From NCBI GenBank assembly GCA_027315205.1, contig DAHUYM010000004.1, forward strand, positions 1 through 40,803: a stretch of 40,803 bases of DNA, written 5' to 3'. The notes under the pieces were generated by a model. It was given only the letters and a program-made list of their open reading frames with translations. It was not told where the DNA came from and ran no database searches. The position numbers were made by a program, and so were the translations under genes. The stretch is from Leptospirillum sp. Lineage in GTDB: Bacteria > Nitrospirota > Leptospirillia > Leptospirillales > Leptospirillaceae. This document shows, in pieces, positions 7,039-17,496 of the stretch; position 1 is the first letter of the stretch; each line of letters begins with the position of its first letter.

Positions 7039-7647
7039 ATGCATGGATTCTTGGGTACCAAAGCGGATTTCTGGTGGGACCTTACGGTCACTTCCGAGAC
7101 GATCGTGTTCAGTTTTCTGGGGTTTGGAGGGTATTTCGCCAGGCGTCACCGTGGCAGCCTTCACCACAATACAATGCTGATCTCGTCGATCCTCGTGGCG
7201 GCCTGGTTCATGATGTACCTCGCCCAGCAATATATCGTGGGAATCATCGGTTTCGGGGGTCCGGACTTCATCAAGTATCTTGTTTATTATCCCGTGATCA
7301 TCTTCCATTCCCTGGTGTCGTCCGCAGCACTGGTCCTGACGGGGATCGTCGTTTTCAACGGATTCATGTCCACGACCATCGAAAACGGGGAAAGGGTGCT
7401 GGTCAAGAGCCCCATGGTCCATCGCCGGCTCGGTTGGGTGACCCTCCTGTGTTTCATCTTTTCCGTGGTGACAGCCTATTCGGTTTACGCCATGCTGTTT
7501 GTCATCTACAGTCCCGCCCGAAATCCGTCCTACGGCGTTCGTTCTTCCATCGGAGCCCTGTCCGGTATTGGTTCGTTCCTGATCCTTGCTCTCATGGCGC
7601 TTTTCTGGTACATCAATCGGACCAGAACCCGGAATCCGGCCATATAG
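7039..7647 (+). CDS. DUF420-like multi-span membrane protein
   Basis: The product has 202 residues and about five membrane spans. Conserved-looking His residues sit at helix ends: a double His after RRHRGSL, FHSLVSS, and MVHRRLGW. This arrangement (H..H, FH, HRxLG) resembles DUF420/YozB-type proteins, which often lie near cytochrome oxidase assembly genes; the assignment is by pattern and moderate. A second ATG at 7043 is out of frame. It closes the respiratory accessory block that starts at the window edge. No convincing terminator follows; 105 nt separate it from the Nudix gene. Confidence 0.6.
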   Translation: MHGFLGTKADFWWDLTVTSETIVFSFLGFGGYFARRHRGSLHHNTMLISSILVAAWFMMYLAQQYIVGIIGFGGPDFIKYLVYYPVIIFHSLVSSAALVLTGIVVFNGFMSTTIENGERVLVKSPMVHRRLGWVTLLCFIFSVVTAYSVYAMLFVIYSPARNPSYGVRSSIGALSGIGSFLILALMALFWYINRTRTRNPAI

Positions 7648-7752
7648 CGGGAACACCCTCCAAAGCTGCTTTCTCCCCGCCCGGGTCGCATCCGGGACCT
7701 CAAGGATCCGTTCGCTGCCTTTTTGGGGAACGAACGCACCGGAAGGAACACC

Positions 7753-8298
7753 ATGAATAAAAATCCGGACCGGTTCCAGGACGAAGGACAGAAGGTTTAC
7801 TCCGGAAAGCGGATCTCGCTTTGCGTGAAAACGCTTCCCGAAAACAACGGCATTTCCCGGGTTCACGAGACCGTGCAGTTCGGCGAAGGCGTTGCGGTCG
7901 TGGCCGTCGTGGATGACAAGATACTTCTGGTCCGGCAGTTCCGGCCATCCGTAGGGCGTGCCCTTCTGGAACTTCCTGCGGGAAAGGTCGAGCCCGGTGA
8001 GGATCTCCGGATCGCAGCGGCCCGGGAACTACGGGAAGAGGCAGGTCTCGTGGATGCCGAACTGACAAGCCTCGTTTCCATTTGGACCACTCCGGGATTT
8101 TGTGACGAACGAATTCACATCTTCCTCGCGAAGGGGGGCGTCCTGGAATCCAACGACCCGGACGACGGGGAGGTCATCGACGAAGTGGTCCTTTTGCCGA
8201 TCGGCGAAGTGTGGCAGCGGATCCGGGATGGGTCTATCGACGACGCCAAGACTATCGTCGGTGTATCCCTTCTCAAGGGAGCCACGGAAAAGGGCTGA
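7753..8298 (+). CDS. Nudix hydrolase, ADP-ribose pyrophosphatase type
   Basis: The 181-residue protein carries a complete Nudix box of the form GX5EX7REUXEEXGU: it starts at GKVEPGED and ends at ARELREEAGL. The upstream PAGK context and the LLVRQFRP strand match ADP-ribose pyrophosphatases, which hydrolyse ADP-ribose to AMP and ribose 5-phosphate. ATG 7753 was preferred because GGAAGGA (7741-7747) precedes it; an earlier in-frame TTG at 7723 is less likely. The gene leads the ferredoxin-regulator-trp run, 52 nt before the ferredoxin. Substrate choice is inferred from family resemblance. Confidence 0.85.
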   Translation: MNKNPDRFQDEGQKVYSGKRISLCVKTLPENNGISRVHETVQFGEGVAVVAVVDDKILLVRQFRPSVGRALLELPAGKVEPGEDLRIAAARELREEAGLVDAELTSLVSIWTTPGFCDERIHIFLAKGGVLESNDPDDGEVIDEVVLLPIGEVWQRIRDGSIDDAKTIVGVSLLKGATEKG

Positions 8299-8350
8299 AT
8301 CATGGTGTTTTCCGGACGGAAGAGCGGTTTTTGGGGTATCTTGGTGTGAT

Positions 8351-8554
8351 ATGATGAAAAAAGTTGCCGGAGGAAAGATCATTGTAGACGATCTCCTGTG
8401 TTTCCGCTGCGGGGACTGCGAGGAACTGTGCCCGACAGGCGCTTTGTCCCTGTCGACCCTTCCGGAAATTGGAATATGCGTTGCCTGCCGTCTCTGCCTC
8501 GCCAGTTGTTCCGTTTCAGCCCTGTCTTTCCCCCGAAAGGAAGGCGTGCGATGA
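8351..8554 (+). CDS. Small 2[4Fe-4S] ferredoxin
   Basis: The 67-residue protein has two cluster motifs: Cys at 17/20/23/27 followed by PTGA, and Cys at 43/46/49/53 followed by SVSA in place of the usual Pro. This is the bacterial-type 2[4Fe-4S] ferredoxin fold, a one-electron carrier in the cytoplasm. Two adjacent ATG codons (8351, 8354) are possible starts, and the ribosome binding site is weak. Its stop overlaps the regulator start by 4 nt, so the two proteins are probably made together and may work together. Confidence 0.85.
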   Translation: MMKKVAGGKIIVDDLLCFRCGDCEELCPTGALSLSTLPEIGICVACRLCLASCSVSALSFPRKEGVR

Positions 8555-9977
8555 AACCCGATCCTGTTCCATCGAAGCCGTTCTCCAGCCACAAGCGAGG
8601 GACGGTCTCCCATTTCGAGCGTACACTCGGGCCTATGCCCAATGGCGACCTGACGCCAGCGGACCCCCAAGTGATCCTTGATTCCCTTGACGAAGGGGTT
8701 CTCGCCATCGGCCTGGACAAGCGGGTTCTGTACATGAACCGTGCCGCCCGCGAGTTTCTGAATATCCGGGACAGCGACGGGGGTGGTCGCATGGAATGCC
8801 ACAAGGCGATGAATTCCTCAGCGTGCCAGACCTGTTGCGTCCTGGAAAAGACCCTCGAAACCGGCGAGCCGTTCCGGAATTACGAGGTGACGGTGACCGA
8901 TGCGAGCGGGCGCAAACGGACATTCCGGCTCAATACCGCGCTCTTGAGGGACGCCTCGGGAACCGTGTTCGGGGGGGTCGAGGTGTTCCATGACGTCACC
9001 CAGATCGTGGCGTTGAAGGAAGAGCTGAAGGGTCGGTATTCCTTCGGGCACATCATCGGCCGGAGCGAAAGGATGCAGGAACTTTTCGATCTTCTTCCGG
9101 TGATAGCCCAAAGCAAATCCACCGTCCTGATCGAGGGGGAAAGCGGCACCGGAAAGGAACTCGTCGCGCATGCCCTCCATGAAAACAGTCCCCGGATCGA
9201 GGGTCCGTTCGTCTCTTTGAACTGCGCGGTTCTCTCGGAAGGCGTCCTCGAGTCGGAACTGTTCGGACACGTGAGGGGGGCCTTCACCGGTGCCGTCCAA
9301 AGCCGTCCCGGGCGCTTCGAACTCGCTTCGGGGGGCACGCTCTTTTTAGACGAGATCGGCGAAATCTCCCCGTCGATGCAGGTGAAGCTCCTCAGGGTCC
9401 TTCAGGAAGAGGAGTTCGAAAGGGTGGGCGGGACCAAGACGGTGAAAGTCGACGTCCGGGTCATTGCCGCGACGAACAGGAACCTGAAGCAGGCGATGGA
9501 GTCGGGCGAGTTCCGGAAGGATCTCTATTACCGACTTCGCGTGATTCCGATCACCCTCCCGCCGCTCCGCGAGCGTTCCGAAGACATTCCCCTCCTGATC
9601 CAGTCGTTTCTGGACCGCTACAATGCGGAACTCGGCAAAGACATCCAGGGGTTCACGTCGGAGGCGATGCAGGTTCTCCTGAATTACCACTATCCCGGGA
9701 ACGTCCGTGAACTCCAGAACGTCGTCGAGCACGCGGTTCTCCTGTCGAACGAGAGCCGGATCGACGTCCGGCATCTTCCGGGCGACCTCGTTCCGGTCCC
9801 GGGGAAAGCGACCTTCCTCGAGAAGGTGCTTTCGGAAAAAGAACCGCTTAAATACCTGGAGCGGGAGTTGATCCGGAAAACCATGGAGATTTCCGGTGGA
9901 AACGTATCCGAAGCCGCCAGGAAGCTTGCGATCGGCCGATCCACCCTGTGGCGGCGACTGAAAGAAATGAAGATGGC

Positions 9978-9981
<4 letters not shown>
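8551..9981 (+). CDS. PAS-domain sigma-54-dependent transcriptional activator with a Cys cluster
   Basis: The 476-residue protein has an N-terminal PAS domain (about 36-155), a sigma-54 AAA+ domain (about 168-400) and a C-terminal Fis-type helix-turn-helix (about 440-475). The AAA+ core shows Walker A GESGTGKE (196-203), the sigma-54 contact GAFTGA (243-248) and Walker B GGTLFLDEIG (261-270). There is no receiver domain, so it is not a classic two-component regulator. The PAS carries Cys83, Cys92, Cys95 and Cys96, a spacing suited to metal, Fe-S or thiol redox sensing. It overlaps the ferredoxin and trpE by 4 nt each. Target promoters are not evident here. Confidence 0.92.
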
Positions 9982-11470
<1,489 letters not shown>

Positions 11471-11483
<13 letters not shown>

Positions 11484-12067
11484 TGATCGATAATTACGAT
11501 TCTTTCACATACAACCTGGTCCAGTATTTCTGGGAACTGGGGAGCGAGATGGACGTGGCGAGGAACGACCGGATCACGATTCCGCAAATCCGGGCGGGAG
11601 GTTATGGTGGAATCGTCCTTTCCCCCGGACCGGGTGATCCGTCACAGTCCGGAATCTGCCTGGACGTCGTCCGCGAACTGTCCGGGGAAATTCCGATATT
11701 GGGCGTCTGCCTCGGCCATCAGGTCATTGGTGAAATCTTCGGCGGGAAAGTGATCAGGGCCGGTCGGTTGATGCACGGCAAAACCTCTCCGATCCGGCAT
11801 GTTCGCTCCGATCTTTTTGAAGGTGTCTCGGATCCGTTTGAAGCGACGCGTTATCATTCTCTTGTCGTGGAACCAGGCTCGATCCCGGATGTCCTGAAGG
11901 TGACGGCGTGGACGGACGAAGGTGAAATCATGGGGCTGGCCCACACGACACTCCCGGTATGGGGCGTCCAGTTCCATCCGGAATCGATCCTGACATTCGA
12001 GGGAAAGAAGATCCTGGACAATTACCTTCGCCTGGCGGAAAGACATCCGGTGGTACGGAGATCATGA
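11471..12067 (+). CDS. trpG: Anthranilate synthase component II, glutamine amidotransferase (TrpG)
   Basis: The 198-residue class I glutamine amidotransferase supplies ammonia to TrpE. Signature features are the N-terminal MIDNYDSFTYNLVQY, the SPGPGDP loop, the nucleophile Cys in GVCLGHQ, and the His/Glu of QFHPES near the C-terminus. ATG 11471 lies inside the end of trpE, and the stop overlaps trpD by 4 nt. TrpG and PabA are often shared between tryptophan and folate synthesis; its place in the trp run favours TrpG, but a dual role is possible. Confidence 0.93.
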
Positions 12068-13092
12068 TTTCGGAAAAACCTTTGCCGAAGATCCTTAGTG
12101 GAATATCCCTATCCCGCGAAGAGGCGCGCCAGTGGCTGAACGATGTCCTCGAGGGAAAGATCCCGGATTGCGAGACAGGAGCCGTTCTGTCCGCGTTGGC
12201 CATGAAGGGCGAGTCGAGCTCTGAACTTTCCGGTATCCTGGACAGCCTCCGGGAGCATATCGTCCGGTTCCCGCTTCCGGAGGAATACCTGCCTTCTGTG
12301 ATCGACACGTGCGGCACGGGAGGGGACGGGTCCGGAAGCTTCAACGTTTCGACGACCGTCGCTTTCATCCTTGCCGGCGGGTCGATCCCGGTGGTCAAGC
12401 ACGGGAACCGGGCCATTTCGAGCCGGTCGGGAAGCGCGGATGTTTTGGAAGCCCTCGGCATTCGGATCGACGTCTCCCCCGAACGGTCCCTGTCTCATCT
12501 GGAGCAGCTCGGGATCACCTTTTTATGGGCTCCCATCTATCATCCCGCCCTCAAGGTTCTTGCGCCGGTCCGAAAAGCGCTCGGGATCCGGACGGTCATC
12601 AACCTGGTCGCCCCGCTCGCCAATCCGGCCCTTCTGAAACGGCAGATCCTGGGCGTTTCCTCGGCGGATCTCGTTCCGGTCCTGGCCGACGTTCTCGAAA
12701 AAGAGGGTGCCAGTGCTTGTTGTGTGGTCCACGGCGACGGCCTCGACGAGGCCACGCTTTCCGGTCCGACCCACGTCTGCCGGATGCGGGGAGGGGTGCG
12801 TACGGAAGAGGTTTTCTACCCCGGGGACTTCGGGTTGACAGCTTCTCCGAAGAGTTCGGTCGCAGGGGGGGACGCCGCCCGGAATGCCGCCATCGTTAGG
12901 GAGGTTCTCTCGGGAAAACCCGGGCCGTTTCTGGATTATGCACTGGCAAATGCCGCCCTTGGGTTATGGGTCGCGGAACGTGTTTCGGATCTTCGGGAGG
13001 GAGTGGCCTTCGCCCGGGAAACGATCCGGTCCAAAAAACCAATGGAGATTCTGGATAAATGGATTCGACGGTCGCAGGAAACCCACTCCTAG
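12064..13092 (+). CDS. trpD: Anthranilate phosphoribosyltransferase (TrpD)
   Basis: The 342-residue protein transfers phosphoribose from PRPP to anthranilate. The PRPP-binding glycine-rich loop CGTGGDGSGSFNVST and the KHGNR motif are present, along with the family segment LNLVAPLANPA-like (INLVAPLANPA here). ATG 12064 overlaps the trpG stop. The 3' end overlaps trpC by 34 nt, which supports coupled translation. Length is typical for bacterial TrpD as a separate chain. Confidence 0.94.
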   Translation: MISEKPLPKILSGISLSREEARQWLNDVLEGKIPDCETGAVLSALAMKGESSSELSGILDSLREHIVRFPLPEEYLPSVIDTCGTGGDGSGSFNVSTTVAFILAGGSIPVVKHGNRAISSRSGSADVLEALGIRIDVSPERSLSHLEQLGITFLWAPIYHPALKVLAPVRKALGIRTVINLVAPLANPALLKRQILGVSSADLVPVLADVLEKEGASACCVVHGDGLDEATLSGPTHVCRMRGGVRTEEVFYPGDFGLTASPKSSVAGGDAARNAAIVREVLSGKPGPFLDYALANAALGLWVAERVSDLREGVAFARETIRSKKPMEILDKWIRRSQETHS

Positions 13093-13883
13093 AATCGATT
13101 GTCTCGGCCAAGGTCCGGGAGGTCGAACGGAGAAAGATCGATCGTCCGATCTCTGACCTGGAGCGGGAGATCCCCAGGATGTCGTCTCCATTCCCTCTGG
13201 AGAGGGAATGGAGAAAGACCCGCGGGACGGGCGTGAAGGTGATTGCGGAGCTCAAGAAAAAATCCCCTTCCAGGGGCATCCTTCGCGATCCTTACGAGCC
13301 GGACGCGATCGGAATGTCCTATGTAAGGGCGGGTGCGAACGGGATCTCGATTTTGACCGACTTTCCCTTTTTCGGGGGACATCTCGAACACCTCAGTGCC
13401 TTGAGGAACGCTCTCGGGACGGAGTGCGGAATTCCTCTTCTGCGAAAGGATTTCCTGATCGACCCCTATCAGGTCTGGGAAAGCCGCCGGGCCGGTGCCG
13501 ACATTGTGCTTCTCATCGTCCGGATTCTAGACGATCCCCGCCTGAAGGAGATGATCGCCCTGGCCGGTTCCCTGGGTCTCTCCGCCCTCGTGGAGGTTCA
13601 TTCCGAACGGGAACTGGAGCGCGCCTTGAGTGTCGGAGCCACTTTGGTCGGGGTCAACCATCGGGATCTAGACAGTCTTGCCATGGACTTTACCCTTTCC
13701 GAACGATTGACGCCGTTGATTCCGGATGCGGTCCTCAAGATTGCCGAAAGTGGTCTTAAAACGCCCCGGGATCGCAAGCGCATGGAGAATCTGGGTTACG
13801 ACGCCGTTCTCGTCGGAGAGTCTTTCCTGGCGGAGCCGGAGCCTGGAAGGGCGCTGGAAAGGTTCCTCGAACATGTGGATTAA
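13059..13883 (+). CDS. trpC: Indole-3-glycerol phosphate synthase (TrpC)
   Basis: The 274-residue TIM-barrel enzyme closes the ring of carboxyphenylamino-deoxyribulose phosphate to indole-3-glycerol phosphate. Family motifs include ELKKKSPSRG, LLRKDFLIDPYQV, the VGVNHRDLDS strand (GxNxRxL type) and IAESG. The start lies inside the end of trpD, and the stop overlaps trpF by 11 nt. It is a stand-alone TrpC, not fused to TrpF as in enteric bacteria. Confidence 0.94.
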   Translation: MDSTVAGNPLLESIVSAKVREVERRKIDRPISDLEREIPRMSSPFPLEREWRKTRGTGVKVIAELKKKSPSRGILRDPYEPDAIGMSYVRAGANGISILTDFPFFGGHLEHLSALRNALGTECGIPLLRKDFLIDPYQVWESRRAGADIVLLIVRILDDPRLKEMIALAGSLGLSALVEVHSERELERALSVGATLVGVNHRDLDSLAMDFTLSERLTPLIPDAVLKIAESGLKTPRDRKRMENLGYDAVLVGESFLAEPEPGRALERFLEHVD

Positions 13884-14526
13884 AATCTGCGGGATCGCGA
13901 CTGTCGAGGATGCCCGGATGGTCGCAAGGTGCAAACCCGATGCGATCGGTCTCGTGTTCTATCCGCGTTCTTCCCGGTTCGTCGACGTCGACCGCGCAAG
14001 AGTTATCGCCGACGCGCTCCCCGCCGAGATCCGAAAAGTGGGGGTGTTCGTGGATCCAGACTGGGACGGGATCAGATCTTTGGCCCGGACCGTCCCTCTG
14101 GACCTGATCCAATGGCATGGTGGAGACCTGTCTCCCGAAGGCCTGGAGCGCTTGGACGCGATGGGTGTCCCATGGATCGATGTCCGGAAAATCCGTCCGG
14201 GGGAACCCCTTCCAAAAGACATTTCCCCGCGCGGCGGCGCTTCCTATCTTCTGGTAGAAGGCGCATCGGATCGCTCTCCGGGGGGAAACCGGGTTCAATG
14301 GGACCGGTCCGTCATGCGGGGTGTGCGATGTCCTTCCCCGCTTATTCTTTCGGGGGGACTGGATCCCGAAAATGTGCTCGATGCTTTGAGAGCGGCTTGT
14401 CCGTTTGGTGTCGATGTTTCCTCCGGGGTCGAATCGCGCCCCGGGAAAAAAGATCCGGGCCTCCTCGAGGCCTTTTTTTCGGAGGTGAGACGTTATGGGG
14501 CAACCTTTCAGGATGCGGTCCTCTAA
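13873..14526 (+). CDS. trpF: Phosphoribosylanthranilate isomerase (TrpF)
   Basis: The 217-residue enzyme isomerises phosphoribosylanthranilate. The N-terminal KICGI carries the catalytic Cys, followed by [10 protein letters not shown] and VGVFVD. The C-terminal part has [10 protein letters not shown] and [15 protein letters not shown], all typical of TrpF. ATG 13873 lies inside the last codons of trpC. The coding sequence ends 32 nt into trpB. The codons near 14458-14479 also encode a terminator-like hairpin with a T run, listed separately. Confidence 0.93.
   Translation: MWIKICGIATVEDARMVARCKPDAIGLVFYPRSSRFVDVDRARVIADALPAEIRKVGVFVDPDWDGIRSLARTVPLDLIQWHGGDLSPEGLERLDAMGVPWIDVRKIRPGEPLPKDISPRGGASYLLVEGASDRSPGGNRVQWDRSVMRGVRCPSPLILSGGLDPENVLDALRAACPFGVDVSSGVESRPGKKDPGLLEAFFSEVRRYGATFQDAVL
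14458..14479 (+). terminator. Terminator-like hairpin inside the end of trpF
   Basis: GGCCTC at 14458-14463 pairs with GAGGCC at 14467-14472 across a 3-base loop, and seven T residues follow directly (14473-14479). This is the form of an intrinsic terminator, but it lies within the trpF reading frame and ends just before the trpB ribosome binding site (GGAGGTGA, 14481-14488). Ribosomes translating trpF would normally prevent the hairpin from forming. It could cause partial termination when translation of trpF is poor. Confidence 0.5.
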
Positions 14527-15730
14527 GATCCGGCCGGCATCCCTCCCGGATCGCCTGGGGTATTTCGGGGCGTTCGGGGGTCGTTTTGTTTCGGAAACCC
14601 TGATGGCGGCTCTCTACGAGCTTGAGCAGGCGTTCCGGGAGGCATGGAAAGACCCGGAATTCCATCGAGAAATGAAGGGGGTCTACAGGGATTTCGTCGG
14701 TCGCCCGAGCCCCCTGTATTTCGCCGAAGCCTTGACCCGAAAGATCGGAGGGGCCCGGATCTATCTGAAACGCGAAGACATGCTCCACACCGGGGCCCAC
14801 AAGATCAACAATACCGTCGGTCAGGCCCTCCTGGCCCTTCGCATGAAGAAAAAGCGGCTCATCGCCGAAACAGGGGCCGGCCAGCACGGTGTGGCGACCG
14901 CGACCGTCGCGGCCCGGTACGGGTTCGATTGCGACATCTACATGGGGACGGAGGATGTCCGTAGACAGTCCCTGAACGTGTTCCGGATGAACCTTCTGGG
15001 AGCCAGGGTCCGTCCCGTTGAAGGCGGCACGAAAACCCTCAAGGACGCCATCAGCGAAGCCCTCAGGGACTGGTCCCAATCGGTGCTTTCAACCCACTAT
15101 GTTCTGGGAACGGCATTCGGGCCCCATCCGTTCCCCCTGATCGTCCGTTCCTTCCAGTCCGTCATCGGCCGGGAGGCCCGGAAGCAGATCCTCGGGAAGG
15201 AAGGCCGTCTTCCCGACGCCCTGGTGGCATGCGTCGGAGGCGGAAGCAATTCGATCGGGCTTTTCTATCCCTTCCTGAAAGACCTTGGATGCGTACTTTA
15301 CGGGGTCGAAGCAGGGGGAAGGTCGTTCCGCCCAGGGGAGCACGCGGCACGTTTCAAGACGGGGAAAGTCGGGGTGCTTCAGGGATCGAAAACCTTCGTC
15401 CTTCAGGATCCGGACGGCCAGATCGAAGGAACCCATTCCGTTTCCGCCGGGCTCGATTATTCGGCGGTGGGTCCGGAACTCTCCTATTACCGCGAGAGCG
15501 GAAGGATCTCCTTCACGTCCGTGACGGACGACGAGGCCCTGAACGGCTTCGAAACCCTCTCCCGTACGGAAGGGATCATCCCGGCCCTCGAAAGTTCCCA
15601 CGCCATCGCGTGGGGCGTAAGGTTGGCCCGTGAACTGGGCCCGGACAGAATCGTTCTCATCAATCTCTCCGGCCGTGGCGACAAGGATGTCATGGAAGTC
15701 GCCCGCATCAAGGGGGTGTCCCTGACATGA
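14495..15730 (+). CDS. trpB: Tryptophan synthase beta chain (TrpB)
   Basis: The 411-residue PLP enzyme joins indole and serine to make tryptophan. The PLP lysine lies in HTGAHKINN, the substrate carboxylate loop in ETGAGQHG, and the phosphate loop in GGGSNS. It opens with the usual [16 protein letters not shown] region. The ribosome binding site GGAGGTGA at 14481-14488 is strong, unusual within this overlapping run, and may give trpB independent re-initiation. It overlaps trpF by 32 nt and trpA by 4 nt. Confidence 0.96.
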   Translation: MGQPFRMRSSKIRPASLPDRLGYFGAFGGRFVSETLMAALYELEQAFREAWKDPEFHREMKGVYRDFVGRPSPLYFAEALTRKIGGARIYLKREDMLHTGAHKINNTVGQALLALRMKKKRLIAETGAGQHGVATATVAARYGFDCDIYMGTEDVRRQSLNVFRMNLLGARVRPVEGGTKTLKDAISEALRDWSQSVLSTHYVLGTAFGPHPFPLIVRSFQSVIGREARKQILGKEGRLPDALVACVGGGSNSIGLFYPFLKDLGCVLYGVEAGGRSFRPGEHAARFKTGKVGVLQGSKTFVLQDPDGQIEGTHSVSAGLDYSAVGPELSYYRESGRISFTSVTDDEALNGFETLSRTEGIIPALESSHAIAWGVRLARELGPDRIVLINLSGRGDKDVMEVARIKGVSLT

Positions 15731-16551
15731 AAAAAGTTCCGTCTCGGTCGAACGGTGACCCGGAGAAACGGGTGATTCCCTATCTGATGGCGGGGGATCC
15801 GGACCTCAAAACGACCGCGGCTCTTCTCCGTTCCGCCAAAAAAGCGGGTGCCTGGGCCATCGAACTTGGAATCCCCTTCAGCGATCCGATGGCGGACGGT
15901 CCGGTAATCCAGAAGGCTTCGTCCCGGGCCATGTCCAAAGACACGTCTCTCAAGTCGATCCTCGGGTGGCTCGAAACGATTCCGGCCGGGGACCGACCTC
16001 CGGTGTACCTGATGACGTATTTCAACCTCTTCCTTTCGATGGGACTTGAAACGTTTGTCCGGAAAGCCGTTGCCGCCGGGGGAATCCGCGGTGCCGTCAT
16101 CCCGGATCTTTCCTTCGAGGATTCATCGGAGGTCCGTAGGGTTTTTCGCAAGGCGGGACTGTCCCTCGTTCCGTTCATCGCTCCGACCACCTCCCAGGAT
16201 CGGATGAGGAAGATTGTTGCAACTGGCGAGGATTTTATTTACTTTGTATCTTTGTTGGGAACCACGGGCAAGGAATTGTCGGATCCACGCGACGTGGGTC
16301 GGCATGTTTCCCTCATCAAGTCGATGACACAGGTCCCGGTCTGCGTCGGGTTCGGTATCCAGTCGCCGGAAACGGTACGGGAGATACTTGACGTGGCAGA
16401 CGGAGTGATTATCGGGTCCCGCCTGGTTCGGGAAGAGAACGACCCGGTCCGATGGGGAAAGCTCCTCTCCTCGTTCATACAAGCGGCACGTTCCGTTCGG
16501 TTTTCCGGAAAGCGGTCGACAGAACGGTCGGTTCGGGAACGTTCTCATTGA
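15727..16551 (+). CDS. trpA: Tryptophan synthase alpha chain (TrpA)
   Basis: The 274-residue TIM-barrel subunit cleaves indole-3-glycerol phosphate and channels indole to TrpB. The catalytic Glu is in ELGIPFSDP and the catalytic Asp in MADGP, both at their usual places. Later motifs include VSLLGTTG (usually VSxxGVTG) and CVGFGI. The start overlaps trpB by 4 nt. The C-terminus carries a basic, Ser/Arg-rich extension of about 20 residues. It is followed 21 nt later by accD, an order seen in many bacteria. Confidence 0.95.
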   Translation: MKKVPSRSNGDPEKRVIPYLMAGDPDLKTTAALLRSAKKAGAWAIELGIPFSDPMADGPVIQKASSRAMSKDTSLKSILGWLETIPAGDRPPVYLMTYFNLFLSMGLETFVRKAVAAGGIRGAVIPDLSFEDSSEVRRVFRKAGLSLVPFIAPTTSQDRMRKIVATGEDFIYFVSLLGTTGKELSDPRDVGRHVSLIKSMTQVPVCVGFGIQSPETVREILDVADGVIIGSRLVREENDPVRWGKLLSSFIQAARSVRFSGKRSTERSVRERSH

Positions 16552-16572
16552 AAACGTCAAGGAGGTAATGGA

Positions 16573-17496
16573 ATGGGTTGGCTCACGCGGTCCAAGCCCC
16601 AGGGAACTCCCGGGGGGCCTGAAGACCGGACGGCCGGAGAGGCGGGACGGAAAGTCCGCATTCCCGAAGGTCTCTGGATCAAGTGCACCGTTTGCCGCCA
16701 GATCGTCTACCGGAAGGAAGTCGAGAGGGCGGGAAAAGTATGTCCGAAGTGCAATTATCATTTCCCGATCACGGTGGAAGAACGGATCGAACAGCTGAGC
16801 GACCCCGGAACATTCGAGGAGTTCGCCGGGGATATCGAACCGGTCGACCCGCTTCATTTTGTCGACAGCCACCGGTACCCGGACCGTATAAAAAGCGCCC
16901 AGAAGAAGACCGGACTGAAGGAAGCGGTACGTATCGGGGACTGCCTGATCTCGGCAAGGCCCGCCGTTCTTGGGGTGTTCTCGTTCGATTTTATGGGCGG
17001 GAGCATGGGATCCGTCGTCGGCGAGAAGGTCGTCCGGGGCGTCGAACGAGCGCTGGAACGCCGCGTTCCATTGGTTCTGGTGACCTCGTCCGGCGGCGCA
17101 CGCATGCAGGAGGGGATCTTCTCCCTGATGCAGATGGCCCGAACGAGCGCGGCGGTCGGCCGCTTGCACGAGGCCGGTGTCCCTTACATATCTGTTCTTT
17201 CCGATCCGACGTTCGGAGGCGTGACGGCCAGTTTCGCGATGCTCGGGGACGTGATCATCGCCGAACCCCGTTCCCTCATCGGTTTTGCGGGGCCCCGAGT
17301 GATCGAGCAGACGATCAAGCAGCAGCTGCCCGAGGGGTTTCAAAGGGCCGAGTTCCTTCTGACCCACGGTTTTCTGGACATGGTCGTGGAACGCGGCAGA
17401 CTCAAGGAAACGCTCGCCCTGCTGATGTGCCTCTTCTCCCCGGGAGACCGTATCTGTTCTTCCGCTCTCTCAGAGGCGGGAGATGGCGGGGGATGA
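16573..17496 (+). CDS. accD: Acetyl-CoA carboxylase carboxyltransferase beta subunit (AccD)
   Basis: The 307-residue protein forms, with AccA (not in this window), the carboxyltransferase that makes malonyl-CoA for fatty-acid synthesis. It has an N-terminal zinc ribbon with CTVC and CPKC pairs (about residues 38-60) and the crotonase-fold core with SSGGARMQEG and GGVTASFAMLGD. AAGGAGG just upstream of ATG 16573 is strong. The gene abuts folC with no gap. The trpFBA-accD-folC order is a known conserved neighbourhood. Confidence 0.95.
   Translation: MGWLTRSKPQGTPGGPEDRTAGEAGRKVRIPEGLWIKCTVCRQIVYRKEVERAGKVCPKCNYHFPITVEERIEQLSDPGTFEEFAGDIEPVDPLHFVDSHRYPDRIKSAQKKTGLKEAVRIGDCLISARPAVLGVFSFDFMGGSMGSVVGEKVVRGVERALERRVPLVLVTSSGGARMQEGIFSLMQMARTSAAVGRLHEAGVPYISVLSDPTFGGVTASFAMLGDVIIAEPRSLIGFAGPRVIEQTIKQQLPEGFQRAEFLLTHGFLDMVVERGRLKETLALLMCLFSPGDRICSSALSEAGDGGG

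Noticed and set aside
8299-8350. Possible sigma-54 promoter before the ferredoxin gene
   Set aside because: No GG-N10-GC pattern with the wider TGGCAC-N5-TTGC form was found here or in the other intergenic gaps that I examined.
16123-17367. 414-residue open frame opposite trpA and accD
   Set aside because: It is antisense to two well-identified genes and shows no family motif or ribosome binding site.
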